A stretch of 64,000 bases of DNA, from NCBI GenBank assembly GCA_026225945.1, contig JAMJFZ010000239.1, positions 26,437,501 to 26,501,500 of the forward strand. Direction: 5' to 3'. A model generated the notes under the pieces. It saw only the letters and a list, made by a program, of their open reading frames with translations. It was not told the origin of the DNA and made no database searches. A program made the position numbers and the translations under genes. Shown here piece after piece: positions 21,471 to 31,724 of this stretch (its first letter is position 1; each line of letters starts with the position of its first letter). Source of the DNA: Cricetomys ansorgei (lineage: Eukaryota > Chordata > Mammalia > Rodentia > Nesomyidae).

Positions 21471-23245
21471 GAGGGGGCTGGGGGGGGAGATTTTTTAACT
21501 TAATTAAAAAACCAAAACCAAAACAGTGGAGGGAAACCCAGTCAAGCTGACCTACTTCAGCTGAGGAAGTGAAACCAGTGTATTGAGAACCCACCTCCAG
21601 TTTTCTCTCCCACCTTCCTTGTGTCCTGCCCACCACCGTTTGCTCTGCCATGATTCACCCCACAGGCAGTTCTGATAATTAACCTGCCTCAGGTGGGTGC
21701 TCTGGAATGTGGAGCCTAAGAGTCTGTCTTTCTCCATCACCATGGCCAAGTGCCTCCCTTGCTGTTCCACCAAGCGTACCCAGCAGCTGGCTGGTAGCAG
21801 CCTTTGGCCCATGCCATCTTTGAGATGCCTAGGGAGGGAAGGCAGGACCCGGGGTGCCACCGGTCTTGGATACACTGCTTGTTAGAGCCAGCACATGTGA
21901 GGACCCAGCACACCAGAGTGGAGAGATGGGGGTCGCAAGCAGAACGGTGGGGGTGGGGGGTATCACAGGCAGAACAGGCCTCACCCTTCAAAGAATTTTA
22001 AACAAAGACACATACTTGTTTCTACACTCACCCACAATTTCTACTCAAAGACTATTTAAGAAGTGATGGAAAGAGCCAGTTCAGAAAGCCAAGGAGAACA
22101 AAGGTACCATTCACGTGGTGTGGGCTGGATTGGCCCAATCCGCTTCCTTTGTGCTCAGCTTACTAATACAGAGATGCATTTGATGCTGTGTTTGTGAAGA
22201 GATGGCCTTAAGGTAGTAGATAGATTAAGCATTTCCTAGTGTGAGCTGGTTCAACGAGGGACCAAATCCTCCTGTTTCTAAATGTGACGGTCCAGAACAT
22301 CACTCCCCTAACATCCCATTGCTCTAAACCTTTTGTGCCCACGGCTGCTAACTTTGGCACTAGATAGCTAATTCCTTTCTATTGGTCATAGTGCTTTTAC
22401 TGTATATTTTAGACTCAGTGCATTTTAAGATGCTTCCATCTTTTTTCTTTTCCCTAAATGGACAGAAAGGGTCACAAATATTGAGTCATAATCAGATTCT
22501 AAAAGGCAGAAAATAATACTCCCCCCCAATTTTACCAGAAGGCACTAGGTCTCCAAGTTCTGCATCTTTTTGTGTAGCTACCTGGCCAAACCTTCTAACC
22601 TAAGAGCCTGTTGCCCGTCCTTAAGCTGAAATAATCAAGCACCCACATCCAGAAGGAAAGGTGAGGGACAGATGATATGATATCTCATATGATATGCTTA
22701 GCATAACGGCACACACAGGGTGCCCTCAATTAGCAACTCTTGGAATTAAATTTTTTATTTTTTTGCCATTATTCTTTTGCCACATTATTCTTTGATTCTC
22801 TGCATTGTTTGGAAGCCAAATGAGGTCATTGCCTCCAAACACTGGGTTCCTGCCGTGTGCAAAGCATCACAAATGATGAAGGACACAGATGTGATGGAAG
22901 GGCCTTCAAGGAACAGGAGAGGCCCTGGTGGATAGACTAAGGCACTCGGCTCCAAGCTCAGATGTCAGGCACAATGCTATTCTACACTAATGAGAAACCA
23001 ACCTGAGCATTCCATCTGTTCATCAAGTAAACTTGATTGACTGCAAAGTATCTTTCTAGGATACCTTCCCGAGAAGATCTGACACAATATTGGAAACTGA
23101 TTGCATTGCTGTGCAGACTGTGTACAGAATATGGTTTTCATTAGATCTTCAGTTGTCTTGAAGGCCATTGAATATTCATGTACATTCCTTTATGGGATAC
23201 TTAAATTTTGAAATTATTTAATATAAAACTGTAGCTGATAGCTAC
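21471..23245. other. Largely unique sequence, no gene seen
   Basis: About 1.8 kb with no confident transposon. Overlapping open frames of 60-140 codons on both strands at 21.5-22.0 kb lack any known motif or splice context. It includes one member of a local duplicate at 22061-22122. Confidence 0.45.
22061..22122 (+). repeat. Local duplicate, copy A
   Basis: Over 22071-22122, 43 of 52 bases match 24651-24702. 'ccagttcagaaagcc' and 'tcacgtggtgtg' are identical. The two copies are exactly 2,580 bp apart with no gaps. Confidence 0.7.
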
Positions 23246-23816
23246 TGTGTTGATCCACAAAGAAGACAAGGAGACACTTTCATAGATGCAAACCTTCCAG
23301 ACTCAGCAGAGGGAACCATCTGTCATGGCAAGCACCATACTGGACATAAGAACCCTGATCGTCTGATCTCTGGTGCTTTTATGAATATAGAAGCTCTTCA
23401 GGTGTTACAAAAACTCCACCCTCTCATCCAAAGGCCTATTTACATGATGAAGGAAACTTGTAGCTTTAGTCTTCTCCCACAATCCTTAGCATCAGAGCTA
23501 TGTCACCATTATGGTGGAGGAACTCAAGACCCAAGGGGAGTGCTCTCTCCTTGTTGCCTAAGACTGTGGGAGAGGGACTACAAGAATTCCTTCACAGCAA
23601 CTTTGCTCTTCACACAGAGATCTCAGTGAACCACAGTGGCTCTGTCAGAGAACAGTGGGCAGGTGAAGATCATGAGGAAGCAAACATCTTAATCACAGAT
23701 TTACACGAAGCCAACATTTGGCAGATAATACAAACTGCCAAAACTTAGGCAGCCCTCCCTACAACACTGTACAAAACAATTACAATAAACATAACTAAAA
23801 ATAAACTTCACCAGCA
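23246..23816 (+). mobile_element. LTR-like element related to 14.9 kb
   Basis: Starts tgtgttgatc and ends near aacttcaccagca, sharing 'acaatacaaactgcca' and the AATAAA-bearing 3' end with 14924-15244. It is about 250 bp longer because of a middle section (23420-23690) that the other copy lacks. No target duplication is evident, so the ends are approximate. Confidence 0.55.
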
Positions 23817-24271
23817 TAAAACCATATGGCTAATTATCATGTAACACACAACACACAAAAATCAGTAGATACGCACGATGTGCTTAGAGATAAATGGTTA
23901 GCAAGACAGCATCTAAATACATGAAACAACTGTACCAAAACTCAAGACAATGTGTAACTGCTACATGGGAGTTAGGGAGGGAGGTATTCACAAAAGTTAT
24001 GTGTTGCTTACCCTTGTACTTGCTTCTAAGAGGTGACAAAGCACACACTGTAAGAAGCACAATGGATTGTGACCAGCATTGTTAGGATCAGAGCCTGGAT
24101 GCTTTTTGCCCCAAGAAATGAGGATCAGTCACCCATCCTTATCAGGACCATCAAAGACACAAGTAAGTCAATGGTGAGATGACCTCCCAGTAGCCACCAA
24201 GCAAATGAAGTTGCACTTGACCCTGCTTTCCATTCAAACAAGCTGTTTATTCTCCTTTTCTCATGACAGGC
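23817..24271. other. Unique sequence, no gene seen
   Basis: No recognised repeat or coding signal. Confidence 0.4.
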
Positions 24272-24286
24272 ATTTCTTTTCTTTTT

Positions 24287-24337
<51 letters not shown>

Positions 24338-24399
24338 ATCTTCTTCTTCTTCTTTTTGTTTTTTTGTTTGTTTTTGTTTTGTTTGTTTGTTTGTTTGGT
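24272..24399 (+). repeat. (TTTC)n, (TTC)n, (TTTG)n microsatellite
   Basis: Three successive pyrimidine-rich repeats that represent the mutated tail of the reverse B1 immediately to the right. Confidence 0.92.
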
Positions 24400-24545
24400 G
24401 TTTTTGAGACAGGGTTTCTCTGTGTAGCCCTTGGCTGTCTTGAAACTCGTTCTGTAAATCAGGCTGGCCTTGAACTCACAAAGATTTGCCTGCTTCTACC
24501 TCCTGAGTGCTGGGACTAAAGGTGTGGGCCACCACTGCCTGGCAA
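24400..24545 (-). mobile_element. B1 SINE
   Basis: Reverse B1 with 'tttctctgtgtagcccttgg', without the ttacaacag variant seen in many others here. Confidence 0.9.
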
Positions 24546-24640
24546 CAGACATTCTTTAAAATAAGACAGATAGTCATATAAAAGAATATATATTTTATAC
24601 TGTTACTGTCATTATTGTATAATATTTAATTACACAAAAT

Positions 24641-24702
24641 AAAGTGATAGAATAACCAGTTCAGAAAGCCGAAGAGAACCAAGGCACGGCTCACGTGGTG
24701 TG
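24641..24702 (+). repeat. Local duplicate, copy B
   Basis: Partner of 22061-22122. Sequence outside the shared block differs completely, so the ends are sharp. It lies in an AT-rich stretch (24546-24837) with nothing else recognised. Confidence 0.7.
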
Positions 24703-24837
24703 AATAAGCAATGTTAATGATAGACAATTCAGGAAAGTATAAAATAAAAATCATTAATAATTTAATATTACAAACAGAAACACTACTAATATTTTGAGGG
24801 GTTTTTCCTCCCCTAGGAATTTATAAACCATTTTCTT

Positions 24838-24990
24838 GGGTAGTCGTGGTGGGTTTCTGCGAGACAAGTTCTCAGTGTGTACAGCTGGTCGTGAACACCC
24901 GTGTATGAGTTAGAAGCTGGCCTCTACCTTACAATCCTGTCTCAGCCTCCCGAAGGCTGGATTTATAGGCATTTGCCATGGCAGCTGACT
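24838..24990 (-). mobile_element. Old B1-type SINE
   Basis: Reverse B1 frame with an expanded middle ('gcgagacaagttctcagtgt', 'ctgtctcagcctcccgaagg'). Confidence 0.6.
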
Positions 24991-25344
24991 CTCAATTTAG
25001 GCTTCTCATATGTAGCTTGTAAAGCAAATATATACCCTGCATTTTGAGATTTGGAATAGCTCGGTTCCCAGCCCTTCTGGTGTTTTCCTAAGTTGAAACC
25101 ATCCTCTATGATTTTCTCAGCCTTCTGCCTTCCAGATGTACCCACTGGCTCCAGCCACGGCTCCCCTTCACAAGGGATTCCCCCTCCTCTAACGATGGGA
25201 TGGCGATTGCCATCTCTTCAGTTGATCTTCTCCCCGCCCCCGACACTGCCACACAGGACTTCTATATTTAGGAATTTTGCCGAACGCTGGGTAACAATGA
25301 GGGAGTCTGTGCTCGTTGGGTGGGTCATAGATATTAAACTGTAA
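24991..25344. other. Unique sequence, no gene seen
   Basis: No repeat recognised. Open frames on both strands lack motifs. Confidence 0.4.
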
Positions 25345-25420
25345 ATAGTGGCATGTGCCTGCAACACTTGGGAAACTGAGGCAAGACGATCAAGGCAAGA
25401 CCCTCACTGGACAGACCAAA
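25345..25420 (+). mobile_element. B1 fragment
   Basis: 'gtggcatgtgcctgcaacac' and 'gggaaactgaggcaagacg', truncated. Confidence 0.55.
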
Positions 25421-25694
25421 CAAACGAACAAAAATTAAACATTAATGTCCGTTCCTAAAATCTTGTGATTACCCCACAGAAAAGAATTCCTTAGCGACCA
25501 CTTCCTTGGGCCTTGCTCGTCATACGGGATTGGTTTGTCAAGTGACCCCAGAGAGCAGCAGGATTTTCATTGCAGTTATAGAGTTGAATTATTTTGAAGC
25601 TAATTGGTGCATATATAATACCAAACGTCTTACATTTTTCTGCTGACTAGGGATTTCTTTGAAGTTTATTGCACTTTATTTCAAACTAGATTTT

Positions 25695-25815
25695 GTTTTT
25701 GATTTTTTTGTTTGTTTGGTTTGGGTTTTTTTTGAGACAGCGTTTCTCTGTTGTAACTCTGGCTATCCTGGAACTCTAAACCAGGCTGGCCCCAAACTCA
25801 CAGAGATCTGCCTGC
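25695..25815 (-). mobile_element. 5'-truncated B1 with 16-bp target duplication
   Basis: Reverse B1 lacking its first third, flanked by the identical sequence tttcaaactagatttt at 25679-25694 and 25816-25831. This is direct evidence of LINE-mediated insertion. It carries the B1 variant (tctctgttgtaactctgg on this strand). Confidence 0.92.
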
Positions 25816-25831
25816 TTTCAAACTAGATTTT

Positions 25832-26369
25832 AAAAATCTAGTTGACTGATGCTGATTTTCATATTAATAATGAGTCACCTTGTGAGCTATTGCATTTGCT
25901 CTGGTAGTTTGCTGGGGTTTTGCTGGCTTGCTTGCTTTGGTCTTAGTAGTGCTTTTCAGCATTTCATCTGGGCCATCATGAGCAGGAGGTGAGCTTCTGT
26001 CTTGCCTGTTTGTTAGTCGTGTCTCTTTATTTCCCTTGCACTAGGCACAGATGCTCCAGATCACCTAAAGTAACAGCAGTGGGCTGCTTTGTCTTGTTTC
26101 CAAGACAATTGCACACTAGCCACCTCCTGGTGCTCTGCCCGGGTCCACTTTTGTACCATCTTCAGTTGAGTGTCTACTTCTACCCTGCAACTCCAACTCT
26201 GAAGCTTACATTGCGCTCACTGCATTCAGCGACGAGGCCAGCTCTGGTGGCCGCTGGAATCCCTGTGTGTCCGGCAGGATTGGCAGCACCTCCTTTGCTC
26301 AAGCCCTCTCTGCCCTGAAGCTCCCACAATGCCCGGCTACCCCTCCTAATCCTTTTCTCTCCTCTGTCA
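25832..26369. other. Unique sequence, no gene seen
   Basis: No transposon recognised. The open frame at 25989-26318 (109 codons) is Leu/Ser/Cys-rich without a known domain. Confidence 0.4.
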
Positions 26370-26515
26370 CAAAACTCCTTTCATTTCCTTTCTCGTTCCT
26401 TGCTCTTCTTTCCTTCCTCTCCCCTTTCCTCCCCTCCTTTCCCCTGCCCTCCCTCTCCCTCCTCTTCCCTTCTTTCCTATTTTCCTTCTTTTTTTTCCTT
26501 GCCTGCTTTCCTTCA
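26370..26515 (+). repeat. Polypyrimidine tract
   Basis: Mixed C/T run of about 145 bp (ttcc, ctcc and cttt units) with few purines. Confidence 0.85.
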
Positions 26516-26569
26516 ACTAACTTTTGTTTCCTGTATATATATGTATTTCCTCTTTTAAAAAGAAGCGTG

Positions 26570-26722
26570 CCTAGCTGGGTGTGGTGGCGCACCCCTTTAA
26601 TCCCAGCACTCCGGAGGCAGAGGCAGGCTGCTATCTTGAGTTCTAGGCCAGCCTGGTCTACTGAGCGAGTTCCAGGACAGCCAGGGCTATGCAGAAAAAC
26701 CCTGTCTCGAAAACACCAAAAC
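26570..26722 (+). mobile_element. B1 SINE
   Basis: Well kept copy of the mouse-like type ('gacagccagggctatgcaga'), so at least two B1 subfamilies are present in the window. Confidence 0.92.
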
Positions 26723-26749
26723 AGAGGCGTGCCTTGTGCCTTGGGACTT

Positions 26750-26835
26750 GGGATGTGACTCAGTAGTAAAGAGCTTGCCTAGCATTTTTTTAGCCCTGGA
26801 TTTAGTTCCTAACACTGATAAAATTAGAAAAAGGG
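26750..26835 (+). mobile_element. ID-like SINE
   Basis: 'gatgtgactcagtagtaaag' and 'gagcttgcctagca' are followed by a decayed box B and an A/G tail. Confidence 0.65.
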
Positions 26836-27749
26836 GGGGGGGCAAAAAGAAAAGAAACATGACCTTTTCTCTGGGGACTTAGGTGCTGGAGAACGGGACC
26901 CACAGCCTAAGACAGACTGAGCATGCTCCGCAGCTGAGCTCCACCATACCTCCCCACCCCCAAACTGCTAATTTCCAGCTCTTGGTCTCTTGAGTTTTTC
27001 TTCACAGAACTTCTGTTGAGCATTCTACATGGAATGCCAGTGCCAATGTTGGTTCCTCAAGTGGGCTCCCTTTGTCAGTGTTATCAGATGTCAAAATCAC
27101 CTTTAGTTGGCTCTCCTTTATACCTGGGCTCACTCCCAACTCTAGGCTGGTGCCTGGTGCCTGGTGCCTGCTTTCTCCAGCTAGACTACCCTACTTGCCC
27201 CTTCTATCCGTCCAAAATGGACTCTTCTCCCAAGGTCTAGGACCTCCACACCCCCACACCCTCTGCAACTGGTTGCCTGTGACTTTGGACAGCTGGCTTC
27301 ACGGGCCATGCAGTGGGCATCCCAGGCACTGATGGAGCGGTACATCAAAGTCAAGTGTGTTAAGCTGCAAGCTCCAACTCCAGCAGCACAGAGGGAAACC
27401 CCACAAGGACAAGCTCCCATGACATCAAGGGCAGTGTGTGCCCGGATACATTCCTTTGGCAGGGATGAAATCAGATAGAGCCAGACACGTTGGGGAAGAA
27501 TTTGTGCTGCAAGAGGCAGCTCGTGATCACAAGACAGTCCCTTGGCAGCACTACCAGAGATCTGCCTCGGCTGCCAGGAAAGAATCCTGGTCGTCATCAG
27601 AGTCCAGTGTCACTGTAAAATATGATCTGATTGACAGGCGTGTCAGCCACAGATTGAGAGCTCCCTTCATGTGTCTCCCTGCCGTTGCAATAGACAAAGT
27701 GATGCAATGAAATCGCCACCACTCTATAAAGTTTATCATTTATTCTTGA
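26836..27749. other. Unique sequence, no gene seen
   Basis: About 900 bp without a recognised repeat. It includes a run of imperfect 'tggtgcc' units (27151-27170). Open frames on both strands (up to 138 codons at 27181-27597, minus) have no family resemblance. Confidence 0.45.
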
Positions 27750-27920
27750 TGCTACGGTTGAGCTCAGGGTCCTGCGTATGCTCAACATGTGTTCTCACCC
27801 CCAGCCCATAACAGCCCTGGGATTTACCAAGTAGCCCAGGCTAGCCTTGAATTCAGGGCTATCTTCCTGCTTCTGTTTTCTAAATGCTGGGATTACAGGT
27901 ATGAGCCACTGTGCCTGGAA
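27750..27920 (-). mobile_element. B4-type SINE (ID plus B1)
   Basis: ID-like text (27757-27805) joined to a reverse B1. From 27816 on, it forms the outer half of the left arm of the inverted duplication. Confidence 0.65.
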
Positions 27921-28021
27921 AATAATCCCCACGCCTTTAACTTAGGCACATGACAGGTGTTGAAAACATCTGTATACATTTGCCGTTTTCCAGTGTAGCT
28001 CTCATTTAACAGTGTGTACTG
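27816..28021 (+). repeat. Inverted duplication, left arm
   Basis: The reverse complement of 28376-28555 matches this arm across a B1 portion (27816-27918, about 92% by eye with one indel) and about 75 bp of adjoining non-SINE sequence (27977-28021, 39 of 45 bases). The left arm has about 30 extra bases at 27940-27975. Confidence 0.85.
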
Positions 28022-28375
28022 AGTGCTTATTTTGCCAACATTATAACAAGTACCCAAGACAATCAATAAGGATAAAAGATTTATTATGATTTATACTTTT
28101 GAAGGTTTGAGGCCACCACTGGTTGGTCCTGTGGCTTGGAGCCTGTGGAAAGGCAGCAGGTCACGGCAGAAGCCCCTGGCAGAGTAAAACTGCTCATGAT
28201 CAAGAAGTAGAAAGAGTAAGAGACCAGAACCCTACAATCGCCTTCAAAGTCAGGGCTGGATAACCCAAGGACCTCCTGCTAGGCCCCATCCTAAAAGTTT
28301 CCACACTTCCCAATAGACCACACTAGGGAATAAACCTGTAACACCTGTGCCTCAGAACTGTTAAAACTCAAACCA
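28022..28375 (-). mobile_element. MaLR-like LTR between the arms
   Basis: Minus-strand text with 'aataaatcttttatcc' and, at the other end, 'ctgtggtttgag', plus a 'tgatcatgagcag' middle, as in rodent MaLR LTRs. It is the 350-bp loop of the inverted duplication. Confidence 0.55.
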
Positions 28376-28555
28376 CAGCACACACTGTTAAATGAGGACG
28401 ACGCTGGAAAACAGCAAATGACTAATAAATTAAAGGCACAGGAATTATTATCCAGGCACAGTGGCTCATGCCTGTAACCCCAGCATTTAGAAAAACGGAA
28501 GTAGGAAGATGGCCCTGAAGTCAAGGCTAGCCTGGGCTACTTGGTAAATCCTAGG
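28376..28555 (-). repeat. Inverted duplication, right arm
   Basis: Shares with the left arm non-consensus B1 features such as 'ctaaatgctggg' and 'gatttaccaagtagccc' (read on the minus strand). This rules out two independent B1 insertions. Confidence 0.85.
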
Positions 28556-28600
28556 TCAGCCTGAGCTATAAAGCAAGACCCCATCTCAAAGGAGAAAAAA
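28452..28600 (+). mobile_element. B1 SINE
   Basis: Forward B1, largely inside the right arm, extending about 40 bp beyond it with 'cccatctcaaagg'. Confidence 0.75.
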
Positions 28601-28619
28601 ATCAGAATATGATGTGTCC

Positions 28620-28800
28620 AATGTAAGTCTCTCTCTATCAATAAAACAAGATATATTTATATCACATATATATGTTTATATATATATTATCTTATTTATG
28701 TTTTATTTTATGCATATCTTATGTGTATGTCTATATTTTTATAAAATATGTTCTATTTTATGTCTATGTTTTATTGTTCATTACCAAAAGTTAACAAGAT
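28620..28800. repeat. AT-rich low-complexity block
   Basis: Alternating TA and ATTTTAT/ATGT runs, mostly A/T, adjacent to the inverted duplication. Confidence 0.75.
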
Positions 28801-28867
28801 GTAATAAGTGAGATAGTTACAGAAATTTATTGTAAATAAATCTTAAATCAGTAGAGATAAGGAAAGG

Positions 28868-28970
28868 ATCCCTGGGTTGGGGTATGGCTTTGTGGTAGCA
28901 TGACTGGTATGTGTGAGGTCTTGCATTCAACCCCCAGCACTGCAGAGAAAAAGAAAGACAAAGAAATGTA
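28868..28970 (+). mobile_element. ID-like SINE
   Basis: 'ttggggtatggctttgtggt', 'gcattcaacccccagcactg' and an A/G-rich tail. Confidence 0.7.
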
Positions 28971-29041
28971 AAGCATTTCTGAGAAATGACAGATTTCTCC
29001 ATCTCAGGTGCAGTGCAAATTCGCCGCATGCAGATTAGCAA

Positions 29042-29170
29042 CTTGAGCCAGGCATGAGGGTGGGGGGCATGCCCGTGATTCCAACATTTGAGAGGCTGGT
29101 CGAAGGATTGCTGTAAATTCAAGGCCAGCTTAGGTTACAGACTGAGACCTGTCTCAAAGATAAATCAGCA
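29042..29170 (+). mobile_element. B1 SINE with target duplication
   Basis: Old forward B1 between cagattagcaa at 29031-29041 and again at 29171-29181. Sequence 3' of it ('tgttgaaaacatct') also occurs at 27959-27972. Confidence 0.8.
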
Positions 29171-29346
29171 CAGATTAGCAATGTAACAGATGTTGAAAAC
29201 ATCTTCATATATAATTATATAATGCTCAGAAAGAAACCAAAGGGCCATAGGAGAAATGTAGCCTTTTTAAAGGAGTGATATTTAAGGCTAAAAGGGTAAA
29301 TTAACTTATTCTTTAAACTGGATGGAGGAATCCAGAAGATGTTCTT

Positions 29347-29503
29347 TTTTTTTTTAGTTTTTCAAGACAGGGTTTCTCTGTCATAACTCTGGCTGACCTG
29401 GAACTCACTCTGTAGACCAGGCTGGCCTTGAACTCACAGAGAACCATCTGCCTCTGCCTCCTAAGTGCTGGGATTAAAGCATTTGCCACCACCGCTCAGC
29501 TGG
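29347..29503 (-). mobile_element. B1 SINE with 12-bp target duplication
   Basis: Reverse B1 flanked by gaagatgttctt at 29335-29346 and 29504-29515. It reads 'tctctgtcataactctggct', a derivative of the local B1 variant. Confidence 0.92.
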
Positions 29504-29654
29504 GAAGATGTTCTTAAATGGCCTGAAAGCTAAACTAAGATATTCTGGGCAGAGCCACCAGGTAGGAGAAAGATTTCTATTGCAAAGAACAGAGAGGACA
29601 TGTTCTGGAGAAAGACAGAATACCTCATTATAAACCTCAAGCAGTAGACAAAGC

Positions 29655-30002
29655 AAGTTGGCTTCCCATTGCTGTGACCTGGTACCTTTGAAAATAACTT
29701 AAGGAGAAGTTGTTTCAGCTCACTGTTTCAGGAGTTCCGCCCACTGGCTTGGCCCATGTGGTTGGAAGGGACATCCTGGCACCAGGAGCATGTGTCAGGA
29801 ACATGTCTCAGAGATTGTCACCTCATGGCAGCTGGGAAGGGGAGGTGAACAAGCAGACCAGATGCCAGTGTAAACTTCAAAGACATAGCCAACCCCAGTG
29901 ACCAATTTCTTTCAGCTAGTCTCACTTCCCAAAGTTTCCTCCACCTCGGGAACCAAGCATCCAACCAACCAGTGGGTGCAATTTCATATTCAAATCATAC
30001 CA
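29655..30002 (-). mobile_element. MaLR LTR
   Basis: Minus-strand LTR starting near 'ggtatgatttgaatatg', with 'cactggggttggct', 'ccagctgccatgagg' and a 'gtcacagcaatggg' 3' end. The AATAAA site is not preserved. Confidence 0.65.
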
Positions 30003-30013
30003 AAAAAGGTCCT

Positions 30014-30540
30014 TGCTGAGGGCTGAATAAGAAAGGTTCCCCAGAGTCCCACATTTTAATACTGGTCCCCATTTGGCAGAACTGTTTGGGAGCTTAGGGA
30101 ACATGTAGAAGGTGAAGCCTTGTTGGAAGAGGTCTATCATGGCAGGAGAGGGGAGGGAGGGGGGGCTTTAACAGCTCATCGCTTTGCCCCACTTCCAATT
30201 CACTGTCTTGGCTTTCCATGTGGTTAAAATGAAATAGTTCTCATCTTGATGCTCTAGCTCTAGCCAACTGCTATCGTGCATGGTTCTGCCACCATTAGGG
30301 ACCCCCTCCATGGAACTGTAAGTCAAAATAAATTCTTCTCCTTCTTCTTCTCCTTCTTCTCCTTCTTCTCCTTCTTCTCCTTCTTCTCCTTCTTCTCCTT
30401 CTTCTCCTTCTTCTCCTTCTTCTTTCTTCTCCTCCTCCTCCTCCTCCTCCTCCTCCTCCTCCTCCTCCTCCTCCTCCTCCTTTTTTTGTATGTTGGTTTG
30501 GTCATGGTGTTTTATCACAGCAACATAAAGTAACTAATAC
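30014..30540 (+). mobile_element. MaLR LTR with microsatellite expansion
   Basis: Plus-strand LTR: 'actggtccccatttggcaga' near the 5' end, 'aagtcaaaataaattc' (AATAAA), then 'catggtgttttatcacagca' and 'aagtaactaata'. A 140-bp pyrimidine repeat has expanded just after the polyadenylation signal. It is divergent from, and about 12 bp away from, the minus-strand LTR. Confidence 0.72.
30337..30482 (+). repeat. (TTCTCC)n followed by (TCC)n
   Basis: About 14 units of cttctc/ttctcc then about 18 units of tcc, all pyrimidine on the plus strand. Glu/Gly, Lys/Glu or Phe/Ser open frames across it are repeat artefacts. Confidence 0.95.
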
Positions 30541-30589
30541 AGTCCTACAGATCCCCAAAAGTCTTGAGAATTTGTCCCTTTAGCCTAAG

Positions 30590-30975
30590 GCCTTAGTGAA
30601 CCATTGAGGAGTTTATGGGGAGCATCAGCAGTCAAGCATGCTTTTGTGGAAACGTCAGAGATTTCTCTGCTGTGTGAATGAGAGAGAAGATGCTTGCTCA
30701 ATGGGATTTGGCACGGTAACAGGAGGGAATGGGAAACACTTGGTCGCCAATTAATGAGGACACAGTAAGGGAGAGGAAGTTGTAGAGTATTTGTAAGTAA
30801 AGAAATGATGACTTCTCGGTCTCTGATTTGTGCAACTGAGTGGATGGTGCTGCCCTTCGCTGAGAGAGAGGACAGGTGAGAAGATAAGATTGGGGAGCAA
30901 GGTTGCTGAGTTCTGTTTTAGAAAGCATGGAGCTGTACCCATCAGTGTGAGACAAGTTTGCTGGGATGAATCAGA
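30590..30975 (+). mobile_element. Ancient mammalian repeat, family not named
   Basis: 'gcaactgagtggatggtgct', 'cttcgctgagagag', 'gagttctgttttagaaagca' and nearby text recall a common eutherian repeat that I cannot name with confidence. It is probably the same family as 7850-8470 and 48940-49640. Confidence 0.4.
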
Positions 30976-30989
30976 GACTCTCCGGCTGG

Positions 30990-31345
30990 GCCAGGGAGAC
31001 GGTTCAGTTGGCAGAATGTTCACTGAGCAAACCTGATGACCTGAGTTCAGCTCCTGAGAGCTCGTGCAAAAGCCAAATGCAGTAGTGCGTTCTCTGCTAG
31101 AAGATGAGTGGAGCAGACCTACTAGGAGATGGGAGATAGGGACAGGAGTTTAACTGAAAGCTCATAGGACACTGGCCTCACATATACAGCAGTGAAAGAG
31201 AGAGACCCTGTCTTAAGGAAAGTGGAAGGCAAAGGCTGATACCCCAGGTTGTCTGCTGACCTCCATATGCACACCATGATACAGATGTAGTCACACAAAC
31301 ACACAGGAAAGAGAGACAGAGACAGAGACAGAGACAGAGACAGAG
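30990..31345 (+). mobile_element. B4-type composite SINE
   Basis: 'ggccagggagacggttcagt' head, 'cctgatgacctgagttcagc' and a long body ending in (GAGACA)n at 31310-31345. Confidence 0.6.
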
Positions 31346-31724
31346 AGATTATTACCAGCATGAAGACAGTAATGGCAGCCTCAACAGTCAATGGGGAGCT
31401 AGAATGTAGCTTGTTGGTAGACATTCATTTACATGTACCAGGCTCTGGTTACAATCCCTCAGACTGCAGAAAACACCCCCCCCCAACCATCATTACCACC
31501 AAAAAAAGAACACACAGTATCCCCTAAGAAGTGTTTGTATGGCGGCAAGAAAGAGAGACAGACTGGGCCTTAGGAATCGCAGATGGTAATGAACAGGGGA
31601 AGGTGGGTCAGAAGGAGGGCACAACATTACAGAGCCAGGACAGATAAGGTGACACAGAGGGGTCATGTGGGCCAGTTGTGCTAAACACACTAAGCAGTCG
31701 AAATTTAAGTCTAGAACCCACAGT
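31346..31724. other. Unique sequence, no gene seen
   Basis: Nothing recognised besides a C-run at about 31480 and an A-run at about 31725. Confidence 0.4.

Noticed and set aside
27181..27597. 138-codon minus-strand open frame, possible processed pseudogene
   Set aside because: No protein family recognised, no poly-A tail or target duplication.
30168..30533. Glu/Gly-, Arg/Lys- and Phe/Leu-rich open frames
   Set aside because: Products of the (TTCTCC)n/(TCC)n tract inside an LTR.
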